Assembly (NCBI GenBank): GCA_000697055.1
Contig: JNDT01001661.1
Span: 1-45,934 of the forward strand
From: Saksenaea vasiformis B4078
Lineage: Eukaryota; Mucoromycota; Mucoromycetes; Mucorales; Saksenaeaceae
Reading direction: 5' to 3'
Length of the DNA stretch: 45,934 nucleotides
The notes below the pieces were generated by a model, which worked only from the letters and a program-made list of their open reading frames with translations, made no database searches and was not told where the DNA came from. The number at the start of each line of letters is the position of its first letter. Positions within the stretch are counted from its first letter, which is position 1. A program made the translations under genes and the position numbers. This document shows, one piece after another, positions 34,011 to 43,467 of this stretch.

Positions 34011-34371
34011 TGATCACATGGTGGTAGGTCAACAAGCTTAGAATATGATACATACTCCCACCCTATCGCTAGTAAATGACCTATAGCCCCAGTAAGTCAT
34101 CAGCAAAAATAAAATACTGAAGAACTCATGTTCAATGAGGCAGTTCAAGTAGAGCCAGAATAGGGAATCATGGAAAGTTGTTCGTTGTCAGTCACACAGT
34201 TGATACCCCTCTCATTCGAACTCCGCCATATTTCCTTTTTTATGCTCGCTTCTGATCTCTTTTTGAATACACCATGTTTTGCACCAGTTACGGGCTCGAC
34301 TCTGACTTTATCTTCACGGAACAAGACCACAGCACTTTCAATCTACCTGATTTTTTTTTACCTCATTCAAG
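34011..34371. other. 5' side of the polyQ gene; start not resolved
   Basis: An ATG at 34272 opens a frame (MFCTSYGLDSDFIFTEQDHS) that runs to a stop at 34434 in a frame different from the next exon. It may be part of the first exon of the downstream gene, but I cannot find a donor that joins them in frame. Confidence 0.3.
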
Positions 34372-35200
34372 GCGTCCGACTGGAGAAACGAAAGAGAACT
34401 CGTTGACAGATATATTCAATCAACATTTGGTCGTGTGAATAATTGGAACGTGGCGTATGGTGCAATACACTCAGGTTTTGTCAAGGTGGCGCAAATCAAG
34501 GCTTTTGGCTCTCCTGTCAACGAGTACGCTGATCATGTTAGGCAACATCTGGAAAAAAACAAGGTGAAAACGCGTCTAATGGCTATTTACACCAAGCATC
34601 TGGATAGCTATCTCTTGGAAGCTGCAAAGGTAAGTCATACGCGTAAGACAAAATTCAATGATCATTCTAATATGTTTCACTTATATTTATTACAGGAAAA
34701 AGCGACTATCAAGATGGTCACTGCAAAGTTACAACCTTCATGGTGAACTGGGCGGAAGGAACAGCAAGCGGCATCCTAAACGAGGCGCGTCAACGACAAC
34801 AACAACAACAGCAACAACAACGACGACAACGACAGGAAGAAGATGAAGATAAAGAACAACAACAAAGTATCGTTAATTCTCATGAAGCCAATCCTTCCGA
34901 TTCCAAGGTAAGTCTGCCTTTTTTTTCACTTCCATTTAACATCATTTATATTTTTGGAAGAACCACCACCTCGACATGAAAGACATTTTGGTACCTGCCA
35001 TCAACAAAAAGCGCCAACGTGCCTATTTGAATAACTTGGTCTACTCTGACGATAACCCTTCAACATCTACTACCATTCACCGATCACCGAACGTGCTCTT
35101 CACTCCTTCCAAGCGACGTCGAACAAAAGCCGTGCATTTTTCCAAGAACGATAGTCAGGATAGCGCAGATGATGAAGACGACGATGAATATGATATTTAG
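34372..35200 (+). CDS. Hypothetical nuclear-type protein with polyQ/Arg-rich region (5' end missing)
   Basis: Three joined exons: 34372-34642, 34696-34909 and 34976-35200 or with the exon starting slightly earlier at about 34961 (AACCACCACC). The first piece is a compact helical region (ELVDRYIQSTFGR, AIHSGFVKVAQIKAFGSPVN). Next comes TTFMVNWAEGTASGIL, then a CAA/CAG-coded Gln run and an acidic stretch. The end has a basic cluster PSKRRRTKA and an acidic tail DDEDDDEYDI. Two donors 13 bp apart compete: GTAAGT at 34630 leads to a stop after 16 codons, whereas GTAAGA at 34643 keeps the frame. No start codon is certain. The family is not recognised; NLS-like and acidic segments suggest a nuclear protein. 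Confidence 0.5.
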
Positions 35201-36321
35201 CTTGTAAGAATGTATGTATTGGTCCATTCCTTCCCCTCCCCTCTCTTCATCTTCATGTTACCCCCATTACCACGCTTTTGTATATAACTTTTTATTTTAT
35301 TTTACTTGATGTCTTGTTCATTTCTATTCGGTTGTATCATTGTTTTTGTGTGTATGTGCATAGGCTTTTTTTATTGGCTTGTAATAGACTTTGGCTATAT
35401 TGGACAAAACGAAGTGAGGCGATGTTTGAATGCAAAACGTTTGATGTGGCCGTCCGGCTACTGAGGGTTCTTGGTCAAATCTTAGTTTTGGGAATGGCCG
35501 GTCGGAAACGTGAGGTTCTTTACATCGCATTGCACATATCCACTTCTGCATATTCTTGTACTTTATTTTTACTATTTTATCTCTCAATAAATACATCCGT
35601 TGTTGTCATATCTTTTGTCCTTTAGTGTCTTCTACTCATATGCGTTTCGGTATTAGTAAATGATTGGTTTGTCGTAGTTACTTGGAATGGTGTTTGTTAT
35701 GGTTTAGAGTGTGATGATAGACTTGTGCGTGTGTCTAGGGTAGATTTACATAGGCGTTTATTATAACGGCTGATCATGCGGATTTGTGGCAAAGATGAAT
35801 GAAAAAAATGGGCTTGAAGACTGGGACCATTAGCTTTTACTCATACCTTTTATATCTTTTTCAATAAAAAGGTGCAATTCATTTTTCATTATGATATCAT
35901 TATTCTCCATATGTTATGCTTGTGGCTACAAGCTGCATGTGAATGCTTTGAAAGGCGTCATGTAGGTACAGTCTGGTTTATACGATGTGCCTGGCCAATC
36001 ATCTTGATAGCTCCAATCGGTTTCCGGAATATCGTCTATCCTATTCGGCTGTGTCCCCTGTGCGTATATGATGGACAAGGAGACACACCTCCTTTGGTAT
36101 GTAATATGATTTAGTTGAATATGTCAAGTCTCTAACTATTATATTAGTTTTGGAACAGAGACGTTAACGCTGGACATAACATGCGTGAGATACTTGCCCG
36201 TTACATTGAATCCGGTACATTTATAATCTACCCTAGTATTTAAGTTACGCCTCCCGAGTCACGTATTAATGAAAAATTAGGGCTATCCAGACACCGTCTG
36301 TGAGCCTTTCTTAACTCCATC
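35201..36321. other. Intergenic, no convincing gene
   Basis: A plus-strand frame at 35278-35625 is mostly AT-rich hydrophobic codons and ends near AATAAA at 35587, consistent with 3' flank of the polyQ gene. A frame at 35872-36114 contains CPLCVYDGQGDTPP but no recognisable domain. DPM3 starts at 36322. Confidence 0.45.
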
Positions 36322-36740
36322 ATGACACGAGCAACAGAAACATTTACTATCCTGGGTCTCTCCACCGCAATTTACCTTGCTCTTTTCTTTGGTGTTCTTC
36401 CATTGCCTGATGTTATACAGAATAAAATTATCCCTGTGGTGGGCATCTTGTCCAGAGAAAAAAACGCGTCAGAAAAAGACTAATCTCTTGGATGGAATGC
36501 TTAGTTGCCTTGGTGGGCTCTCATGACCTTTGGATCGTATTCTCTCGGCTATCTCGGATGGCATGTCATGACATTTAGCGATTGTCCTGAAGCTTACGAC
36601 GAACTGATGACTGTAAGACCTTTATTTTTTCTTCCTTATTGTGTGCATGTGCGGCAAGTGATTTTCTAAAAATGGTGTTCCAATTGTAGGAAGTTCAAGA
36701 AGCTAAAGCAGATCTACGATCCAAGGGAGTATCTTTGTAG
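36322..36740 (+). CDS. DPM3: DPM3, tethering subunit of dolichol-phosphate-mannose synthase
   Basis: Exons 36322-36438, 36505-36612 and 36690-36740 encode 91 residues, the size of known DPM3. Two hydrophobic helices (about 7-24 and 42-58) are followed by the conserved cytosolic tail DCPEAYDELMTEVQEAKADL ending RSKGVSL. In other eukaryotes this tail binds and anchors the catalytic subunit DPM1 at the ER face. All three exons are in phase 0 with GT-AG introns. No single open frame covers it, so it is easily missed. The DPM2 gene is 4.3 kb away on the opposite strand; DPM1 is not in the window. Confidence 0.93.
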
Positions 36741-36988
36741 AGCAGTAAAAAAAAGAAAGGAAAATAGAGAACACATGGTGTTAGATCATGTCCTTATTGT
36801 CATTCAACGATTCCCTCCCTATTCCTTTTTTTTTTTCCTTCTCTCTTCCTTCATCAAAATATTTTCAATCATAACGGCTCTCTCTATATCTATATCCTTC
36901 ACTGCATATCATAGCACTACTTTTTGGTTTTTTGGTTGGTTTTGGTTTATTTGATAGGTTAAGGAAACAAAGTGATCACAAAACCCAT

Positions 36989-37499
36989 TTAGGCGGCAAC
37001 TTCCTGGCGAGGGGCACGGGGACCGCGGGTGTTACGGGAACGACGGACATCGTTCTGGACAACAGGAGCGGCAACCTGAACACCGGGAAGGTTCTCAAAG
37101 TTAAGAGACTTGAGAAGGTCCTTGGTGTCCTGATCGACCTCAATGACGTTAGTGTCCAAGGCAGAGAATTCGGGCACAAAGTTGTCTCTGCGCTCGCGCT
37201 CTTCCTCCTGCAACTTGAAGGAGATACCACGGACGGGACCACGAGAAATACGCTTCATCAAGTGGGTGGTGAAACCGGCGATCTTGTTACGGAGACGCTT
37301 GGAGGTGATGATGGCAACCTCATCGCAGATCTTCTTGTTGGTCTGGAAGTCCAAGGTGAGACGAGGGTAGTACTTCTCAATCAAGACACGGGAGGCCTTC
37401 TTAACAGTCTTGGTTCTAACGCGACCCTAAATCATCCATCCATTCATTCATCAGCATCCATCCAACTGATTCGCATCCGTTTGTAAAGAATTTTACCAT
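36989..37499 (-). CDS. RPS17: 40S ribosomal protein eS17
   Basis: Exon 1 is exactly the ATG (37497-37499). A 70-bp intron follows, and exon 2 (36989-37426) completes 146 residues. The sequence begins [20 protein letters not shown] and has the family blocks [35 protein letters not shown] and [18 protein letters not shown]. The C-terminal tail (APRQEVAA) is variable in the family. eS17 is a small-subunit protein at the beak/head region. Codon use is visibly biased, as in highly expressed genes. An intron directly after the start codon is common for ribosomal protein genes. DPM3 ends 248 bp away, convergent. Confidence 0.97.
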
Positions 37500-39774
37500 T
37501 GTATCTACTTGGAATGGACAAAGAGGGTTTGCATCAGTTATGCCATTGGCGACCTCTTCACTCTGAGGAACCCGGAACGAGTCACTAAGTCCGCTCCGGA
37601 CCAGCCGGAAACAACTGAGACTCGATTTGGATCTCCCCTTTTTTTCTTCTGGAGGGCTACTACTTCCCACCATGATGACTACAGCATATCTATCGTATCT
37701 ACGCCTTCATTCCTTGATTACCATGCAACATATAACTTAGTGAAGTTGCATTTCGTGTATATACTTCTTTTTTTTGTTACCAAACGCTATTAGTACGACT
37801 TCAAGTAGCAGTTGGCAACCCAAAGACAAGGTGTATACCTAGCATGCTTGAGGATTGGTACTCAGAGATAGAACATGAGCACATCGTAGAAACAACACTG
37901 TCTTGTCATATAGTCTGAGAAAAGGGAATGTCGTGGAATAAATTAGCCTCGCGTAGTCTAGAGTTCCACCTAAAATATTCAACATTATCATAAAATTTTG
38001 ATCTGCTCGTTGGAGCCGTATTTTGTAGATTAAATTTTTTTCACTCATCAGTAAATGACCATCGATTTTTCTACCAGAACTTGTCAACCGATTGACAGAT
38101 GTCATACTGTTTTGGAAATCACGCCAGCTGAAGAGAGAGATTGAATGTATGAATGGCTTTAGATGATCAATAAAGGTGTCCTACCACAGACAACTTTAGA
38201 AAGGAATAACCAAATGAAAAAGGAGGGACCTTCTATATTCCTCTCTTGGGATAGCTACAAGTGGAATGCTTTGGTGAGCTTCATTTATGTGTTAGAGCCA
38301 GAATGAATTTTTCTATGGATCGTACCATTCCTATCGGAAGCATTGCTGCCAATAAATAATAGGAACATCACATCAAGATAGATTACCCATATTCCTAGCC
38401 AAGATTTACTATGGTTTAATGTCGTATATTTAGAAACCATACACGAGAGAGTATCCCTTTATTTCTGTATCATGCTAGTCGTACGAAAATCTGGCTAAAT
38501 AGTTTTCGGTAGTATCGATTCGTCACGTATAATAAAGTTGGAATATAGACCTAGAGGTTGACTTAGGATCTATTATGCTAAAAATCAAACGGTAAGATCA
38601 CAAGAGGCATGTTCACGTGCATGGAAGAATAGTACATAAATACGTTTCTACAGGTTAGTGTCATGAGATATTTTTAAGCTGCGAAAACAGCGGATAATAC
38701 AACAAAGTCTACGCAGACCATCACGATGACCGAGTACTAATATAATCTTTGGGAACTGTAAGTTTGTGTCGTACGAGTCGTGATTTCTTTCTCACGATGT
38801 CATCTGTGCTGACGATGATCCATCAGGGTTCTTACGACCAGATAGTGTATCTTAACTGTTGGGAATTGTATGCTCTCAACGTTTCCTAAAACGAACAAGC
38901 ATACTACTGATACTACGAAGTTGAATTGATGCGACGCTTTTTAGGTTGTAATGACATATTGTGAACGTAGAAGAATAACCCGTCATGCATTCAATGGCTC
39001 CGATGCATAAAGATCAGTGTAATGTCATACTGGCTTGTGATACCGCAATCTGTTTTTAGCAAGCACATCTCGAACCAAAAAAAAAAAAAGATGCATAGCA
39101 TAAAATCCACTAAGAGTATGAAAAAGAAAACGTAATGAAAGACACTGGCATAGTAGTAATTGAAGTTATGAAACCAAAGGATGAGATCTCGTAGGTTTTT
39201 ATAGCCCTCGATGTCACTGATTTCATTTCGATGGGAAAGACATGTAGTTCTGTATCACAATAGAAGTTTGTTTTTGGTAGTGAATGGAACTTGCGTTTTC
39301 CAACTGTAGCTGTTGCCTCGATCAACATGTATAAAGGAACACATTTCAGGGGATCACATTCTGAACAAGTCTCAACAAGGTAAGGTAGGTACATGTGAAG
39401 CGTTGTCCTTTTCTATGCATCGGGTTACAGAAACAGGGATAGAATAGCAGTAGTCTATGTGGAGTACATGCAACACATCATGTTTATGATAAGTAATAGT
39501 TACTTCTGGAACATTGCAGTATCTCTTTTCCTTGCCGATCTCGGAAGGTATACTTGTGAAGTCCTAACTTAAAGAAATGGGATCAGAATAGGAGGATCAT
39601 CTTGTGTGTGCGTGCGTGCGTGAGTGAGTGCGTGCGTGCGCGCGCGCGTGTGTGTAAACGTCATGTTTTCCTCATTCGGGAGAATTTTTCTTTCGCATGG
39701 TACTGGGAACAAGACGACGTTAGGCCCTTCCCGTTTTACTTATCTTCTTCCTCTTTTTTTTTTCTTTTTGTTAT
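37500..39774. other. 2.3-kb gene-poor region with relics
   Basis: Minus-strand scraps at 37839-38105 (contains TSSGRKIDGHLLMSEKN) and 39110-39394 (contains ETCSECDPLKCVPLYMLIEA) look like protein pieces from dead genes. Neither has a recognisable family or a complete structure. Between them the sequence is AT-rich with stops in all frames. The eS17 promoter lies at the left edge. Confidence 0.4.
39604..39656. repeat. GTGC/GC/GT alternating purine-pyrimidine tract
   Basis: About 50 bp of GTGTGCGTGC-type sequence including CGCGCGCGTGTGTG. Such alternating tracts can adopt Z-DNA. It lies 120-170 bp upstream of the Whi2-like gene start. Confidence 0.9.
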
Positions 39775-40723
39775 ATGTGTCCAACAGAATCCCCCATTAG
39801 CCAAATCCCGGAAACCCATTTTTCTCGCCATTCTGAAGCGTTGCCTCAGCAGACAGAGGATAGTTCGACAGACAATTCAGAATTACCAGAACAATTCAAA
39901 TTGTGTTTGCGAGGTGTACATGTCGACGTCTATAGAGACATTTTGGTAAAGGCAAACCTTTTTTTCCATGTTGGCCCGCCATGCTGAAAAAAAAAAAACG
40001 AAAAACTTTTCATGTATATACCATCTGCCTCTTTTTCTTTTTTGGGCTCGGCCATAGATCTCCCTGCCCGAGAGTCTTCTCATTGCCATGTTCCCGAACG
40101 GATTCGTGTTCAATGGATCAGAGAGGGGGTCCCATTCCTCTGCAGGAACAACAGAAAGTAGTAGCAGCAATGAATCAGTGAGTGAGGTCGATTTTGACCC
40201 CAAATGTTTCGTCTATGTGCTCCAGTTTTTCGAGACCGCCCGACGAAAATATCTCGAAGAAAGGGGGGAGTTTTCAGAAGAGGCCTACATGGCTGAAGCT
40301 GCGCTTTCGGCCGTTTCCGGTACACCAATGAATCCAGCACATTATCCTTTATTGACTAAACAAACAATCATCGTATTGCGAGAGGAACTGGATTATTTTG
40401 TTCTGCCTCAACAACAAAAAGAAGCGAAAGCCTTTGGATTGCACCGGCTCAAGTACGCAGCCGGCCAGTATTTACGGGATCAGGACATGGTATTTGAAGC
40501 GCTCCTACGTAATATCAACAAGGAAGGCAACGTAGCAGAACAGCATTTGGTCGATATGTTGTGCGATGCCGGGTTTTCGCGCAATGACAGGTGGCCTTAC
40601 CGAGCTCTCGAACCTAAACGAACCTGCATTGGCAGTTTGTCGCTGATCAACCTTAAAACCGTCGGCCCAGACAATCGCATGGCAACCGCCCAAAAACTGA
40701 TGCTATTTTGGAAAAAACCCGCG

Positions 40724-40785
<62 letters not shown>

Positions 40786-40983
40786 TGATTGCAACACAAA
40801 AAATCCTTCACGTTAACACTTAAACTATCCTTCTTTTTTTTTTCCTTTCTTTCTTTCTTTCTTTCTTCCTTCTGCACGATGCAGAGAAAATGCTGGTGGG
40901 ACAGCGCGCCAAGAGAAATACAAGGAATCCATATGAGATTATGGGCGCGTCGCACATGGACCTTGGAACTCGCGTTAGTGTAG
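39775..40983 (+). CDS. BTB/POZ-domain protein, Whi2-like
   Basis: Exons 39775-39945, 40058-40723 and 40885-40983 encode 311 residues. A Ser/Thr/Gln-rich N-region (1-38) precedes a BTB-type fold: LCLRGVHVDVYRDIL joins across intron 1 to ISLPESLLIAMFPNGFVF. Then a Ser-rich insertion is followed by SEVDFDPKCFVYVLQFF. This order matches fungal Whi2, a general stress and growth-control factor that works with the phosphatase Psr1 and restrains TORC1. A second helical region with EELDYFVLPQQ and AAGQYLRDQDMVFEALL follows, and the C-terminus contains KRTCIGSLSLINLKTVGP. Intron 2 contains long (AG)n and CTTT repeats. Other KCTD-like BTB proteins are a possible alternative. The start at 39775 is the first ATG; part of the region just before it could be an intron. 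Confidence 0.8.
40724..40884 (+). repeat. (AG)n and (CTTT)n microsatellites inside intron 2 of the Whi2-like gene
   Basis: The intron starts GTAAGAGAGAG and continues as an AG run to about 40781. Near the acceptor there are six CTTT-type units (about 40847-40868). The purine run at the 5' end and pyrimidine run at the 3' end of the transcript could pair partially. Confidence 0.9.
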
Positions 40984-41529
40984 TTGTATGGCTTTACCCG
41001 GTAACTGCTGCCGCCTTGCTTTATCTACCAAGACACCATCTCCCATGATTTTTCCTATTCTTTTACCCATCATATATACCTTCTCCATTATATTATTATA
41101 AAAATAACATCATCATCTCATCTTTTTAATAATATAAAAACCTCTATGAAACTTCAGGAACTTTTTGCTTGTAAACAGAACCGACATGTCAGGCAAACGC
41201 CCGGAAAATATGAAACATCTGTTGCTGTTGGTATACAACTGTTTCATATGCGCGCCCTGTTTACGTACTCGGTTTAGTGCCTGACGCTTTAGCGCTATTT
41301 TCAAATAAATAGGTGCGACCCCGAAAAATTTACCTTGCTTTAATTAATTACCAGTAATAGGCTATTCCGATAGCCTATATACCCCGGGATCTTATAGGAT
41401 GTTTCCTATGATTTTGCGTTTATTTGAAGGTATTTGGCGTTACTTCTAGATAAACTCTGCGCTTTGCAGTATATCATTTTTTACTCGTTCATCCAATTCT
41501 ATGATTTGCGTGTCGTACTCTTCCATATC
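40984..41529. other. 3' flank of the Whi2-like gene
   Basis: No gene is seen. AT-rich short repeats (ATTATATTATTATAA near 41090 and TTAATTAATTA near 41340) are present. Confidence 0.5.
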
Positions 41530-41846
41530 TCATTTGTACCTTTGGTAGCTTCCCATTATCTAACGCAAAAGATGTGTCAGAGACAGGGCTTGATTGTACT
41601 GTGCAGATGACGTACCAAAGATAGGGCACGATTGTCTCCTATCAGTGATCGGATTCATTTACTTCATGCGGAAGGTGCGTCGGTGATAGAGTACCATCGC
41701 CTGATGCAAAGGGATGTACCAGTGATCGGATTCTTGTTAATTCATGCAAATGGTGTGTCAGAAACAAAGATTCCACTGTCTCGTGCGGAACATGCGTTGA
41801 AGATAGATTCCTTTTGTCTCACGCAAAAAGCATGTCTCAGATAGCG
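41530..41846 (+). repeat. Minisatellite with about eight degenerate 39-bp units
   Basis: Units repeat the pattern GCAAA-GTGT(C/A)-AG-GATAG-(A/G)TTC-ATTGTCTC with drift. Recognisable unit starts lie near 41530, 41564, 41602, 41663, 41702, 41742, 41781 and 41821. From about 41660 the spacing is 39-40 bp and a plus-strand frame stays open with 13-residue periodicity (units starting HAEGASV, MQRDVPV, HANGVSE, RAEHALK). It may be a decayed coding repeat or a non-coding minisatellite whose unit length happens to be divisible by three. Confidence 0.75.
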
Positions 41847-42904
41847 AAAAGTGATGCATATTTAAGTAGAAAGCCTGACTTCTTTTTTTTTCTTCTTCTT
41901 CTCTCTTTTTGTACATTTTATTCGTCTTCTTTATCAATCCAGTACACGGGAAACCACCTGAAAAACGAAAAAACGCAACCTTGGAAGCGATGCAAAGATC
42001 GTGTAACCGTACGAGTTCCGTGTATCTGACCTTGGATTCAGAAGGTGATCTTTACGACAACAAGCACGGTGTTCTTGATGGAATACGAAAACGATATATT
42101 CTGGCATCTCCCAAAGAGAGCATCTGGCAAAAGCAGTAGGGAAACACTTTAGGGTTACTCTTCTCATGGCACCATCTAACATTAACATACGATAGATCTC
42201 GATCTGTTATGCTTGAGGTGTCCCAATCGATATCAGCAAATCGACGACAATAAACAGGTACCCGTGGCAGAGAGCAAGGCACATACCTGAAATCATCGGA
42301 CGATTTCGGACATGAATCAAAATACCACAACGTGGTAAGAAATTAAACAGATAGTATGCTCATTTCCTAACAATTTACATTTGCAGACGTGAACAAGCAA
42401 AATAACTTCATACGGCAATGATTCGTAAAGTGGCCACACTGTGCCGGACGCCGGGTTCCCACACATATCTGCACAATCTCGCAACCATCGAAACTACCTT
42501 AAACTTTATTGATCCTCGGGCCGGGAATTTGGCATGGCGCCTAAGAAAAAGGGCTATCATTAGCAACGGAAGTTCAAGCAGTCTGTTTCTTAAATGAAGG
42601 TTTACTGCCCTATGATCCTGTGAATGAGACGTTATTTGAAGCTAAATCTATGTCCACTTGCCAAGTATATCGTTTGCTGATAGCTTATTGCAGCTGCTTC
42701 GATAACAAATAACCAAACGCTATTGCGAAATGGTGCGGTTCGTGAAAGGTCAAGATTTTACAAGCCGATTATTTCAGAAAAAGATCTAGACACGGTGACG
42801 AAGCTAACGCCAGATAACGATCTATCTATGTCACGAAAAAGGAACACCTTCGTAAGCAGAAAAGCAATATGTTCTGTAGGATGTAATTTATTCTAATGAA
42901 CCTT
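41847..42904. other. Unassigned stretch with ORF scraps
   Basis: Plus-strand scrap 41937-42139 (contains SVYLTLDSEGDLYDNKHGVL) and an overlapping minus-strand frame 42052-42330 are open, but neither has a known domain. The region at 42420-42560 is relatively GC-rich. No intact gene is seen. Confidence 0.4.
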
Positions 42905-43061
42905 TCACCCTAGATTTCTTTCAACCCTCAGTATTTTCAACCTCCTTGGAGAAACTGGAGAAGTATCTACACCTTAAACCATTCCATACAATTTCAACTC
43001 TCAGTAATTTCAACACAAAATCTGTACTTTGGTGGTTGAAACTATCGGGGGACCACTGTAC
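42905..43061 (-). mobile_element. Possible transposon end with TTTCAAC repeats and TIR-like terminus
   Basis: Read on the minus strand from 43061, the sequence begins TACAGTGGTCCCCCGATAG and then contains repeated GTTGAAA-type motifs (GTTTCAACCACC, GTTGAAATT, GTTGAAAAT, GTTGAAAGA). A TA dinucleotide followed by CAGTGG resembles the terminus of Tc1/mariner-like elements. No matching second terminus or transposase is seen, so this would be a solo end or a fragment. Confidence 0.35.
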
Positions 43062-43096
43062 TTGCCGGTGTATCATGTGTTTCTTGAAAAACTCAA

Positions 43097-43467
43097 ATGG
43101 AAGGATATGAAATTATTGGATATGCCAGGAAATCTCTTGGTTTGGAGGATTATGATGCCCGAGCTAGACTTCTACAGAGCATGATCGATAAACTGAAGAA
43201 GAGACATTTGACAAGCAAGGCTTTTGTATCCACAAGCTCCTCTGCGTCACAATCGTTTTCTGAACGCGATATCCTTAAAGATAGCGAGGTCCTTCAAAAA
43301 TTTATGGGCATCGAAGGAAAACGTATGGTAAGGCAAAAAAACAAGGTGATAAAGAAAGAGACACTGATATTTTCTTCGTATAGACGATTCTTTTCATATT
43401 TTTATAGACTGTCACCTTGTTATCACTTATAAACACAGTCATGATCAAAAACTTATTATTTAAATAA
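43097..43467 (+). CDS. Small resolvase-like ORF, 96 residues, possibly a relic
   Basis: Exon 43097-43327 and exon 43408-43467 join in phase 0 (GTAAGG donor, TTATAG acceptor). The N-terminus MEGYEIIGYARKS followed by RARLLQSMIDKLKKR recalls the start of serine recombinases (resolvase/IS607 TnpA type), in which YARKS/YARVS holds the catalytic Ser and an LLQ or Q helix follows. The rest is short and ends soon after KRM, so the catalytic domain would be incomplete. It lies just after a transposon-like end. I infer a truncated recombinase; a fortuitous resemblance is possible. Confidence 0.45.

Noticed and set aside
36932..37486. A 184-codon plus-strand frame
   Set aside because: It is antisense to ribosomal protein eS17.
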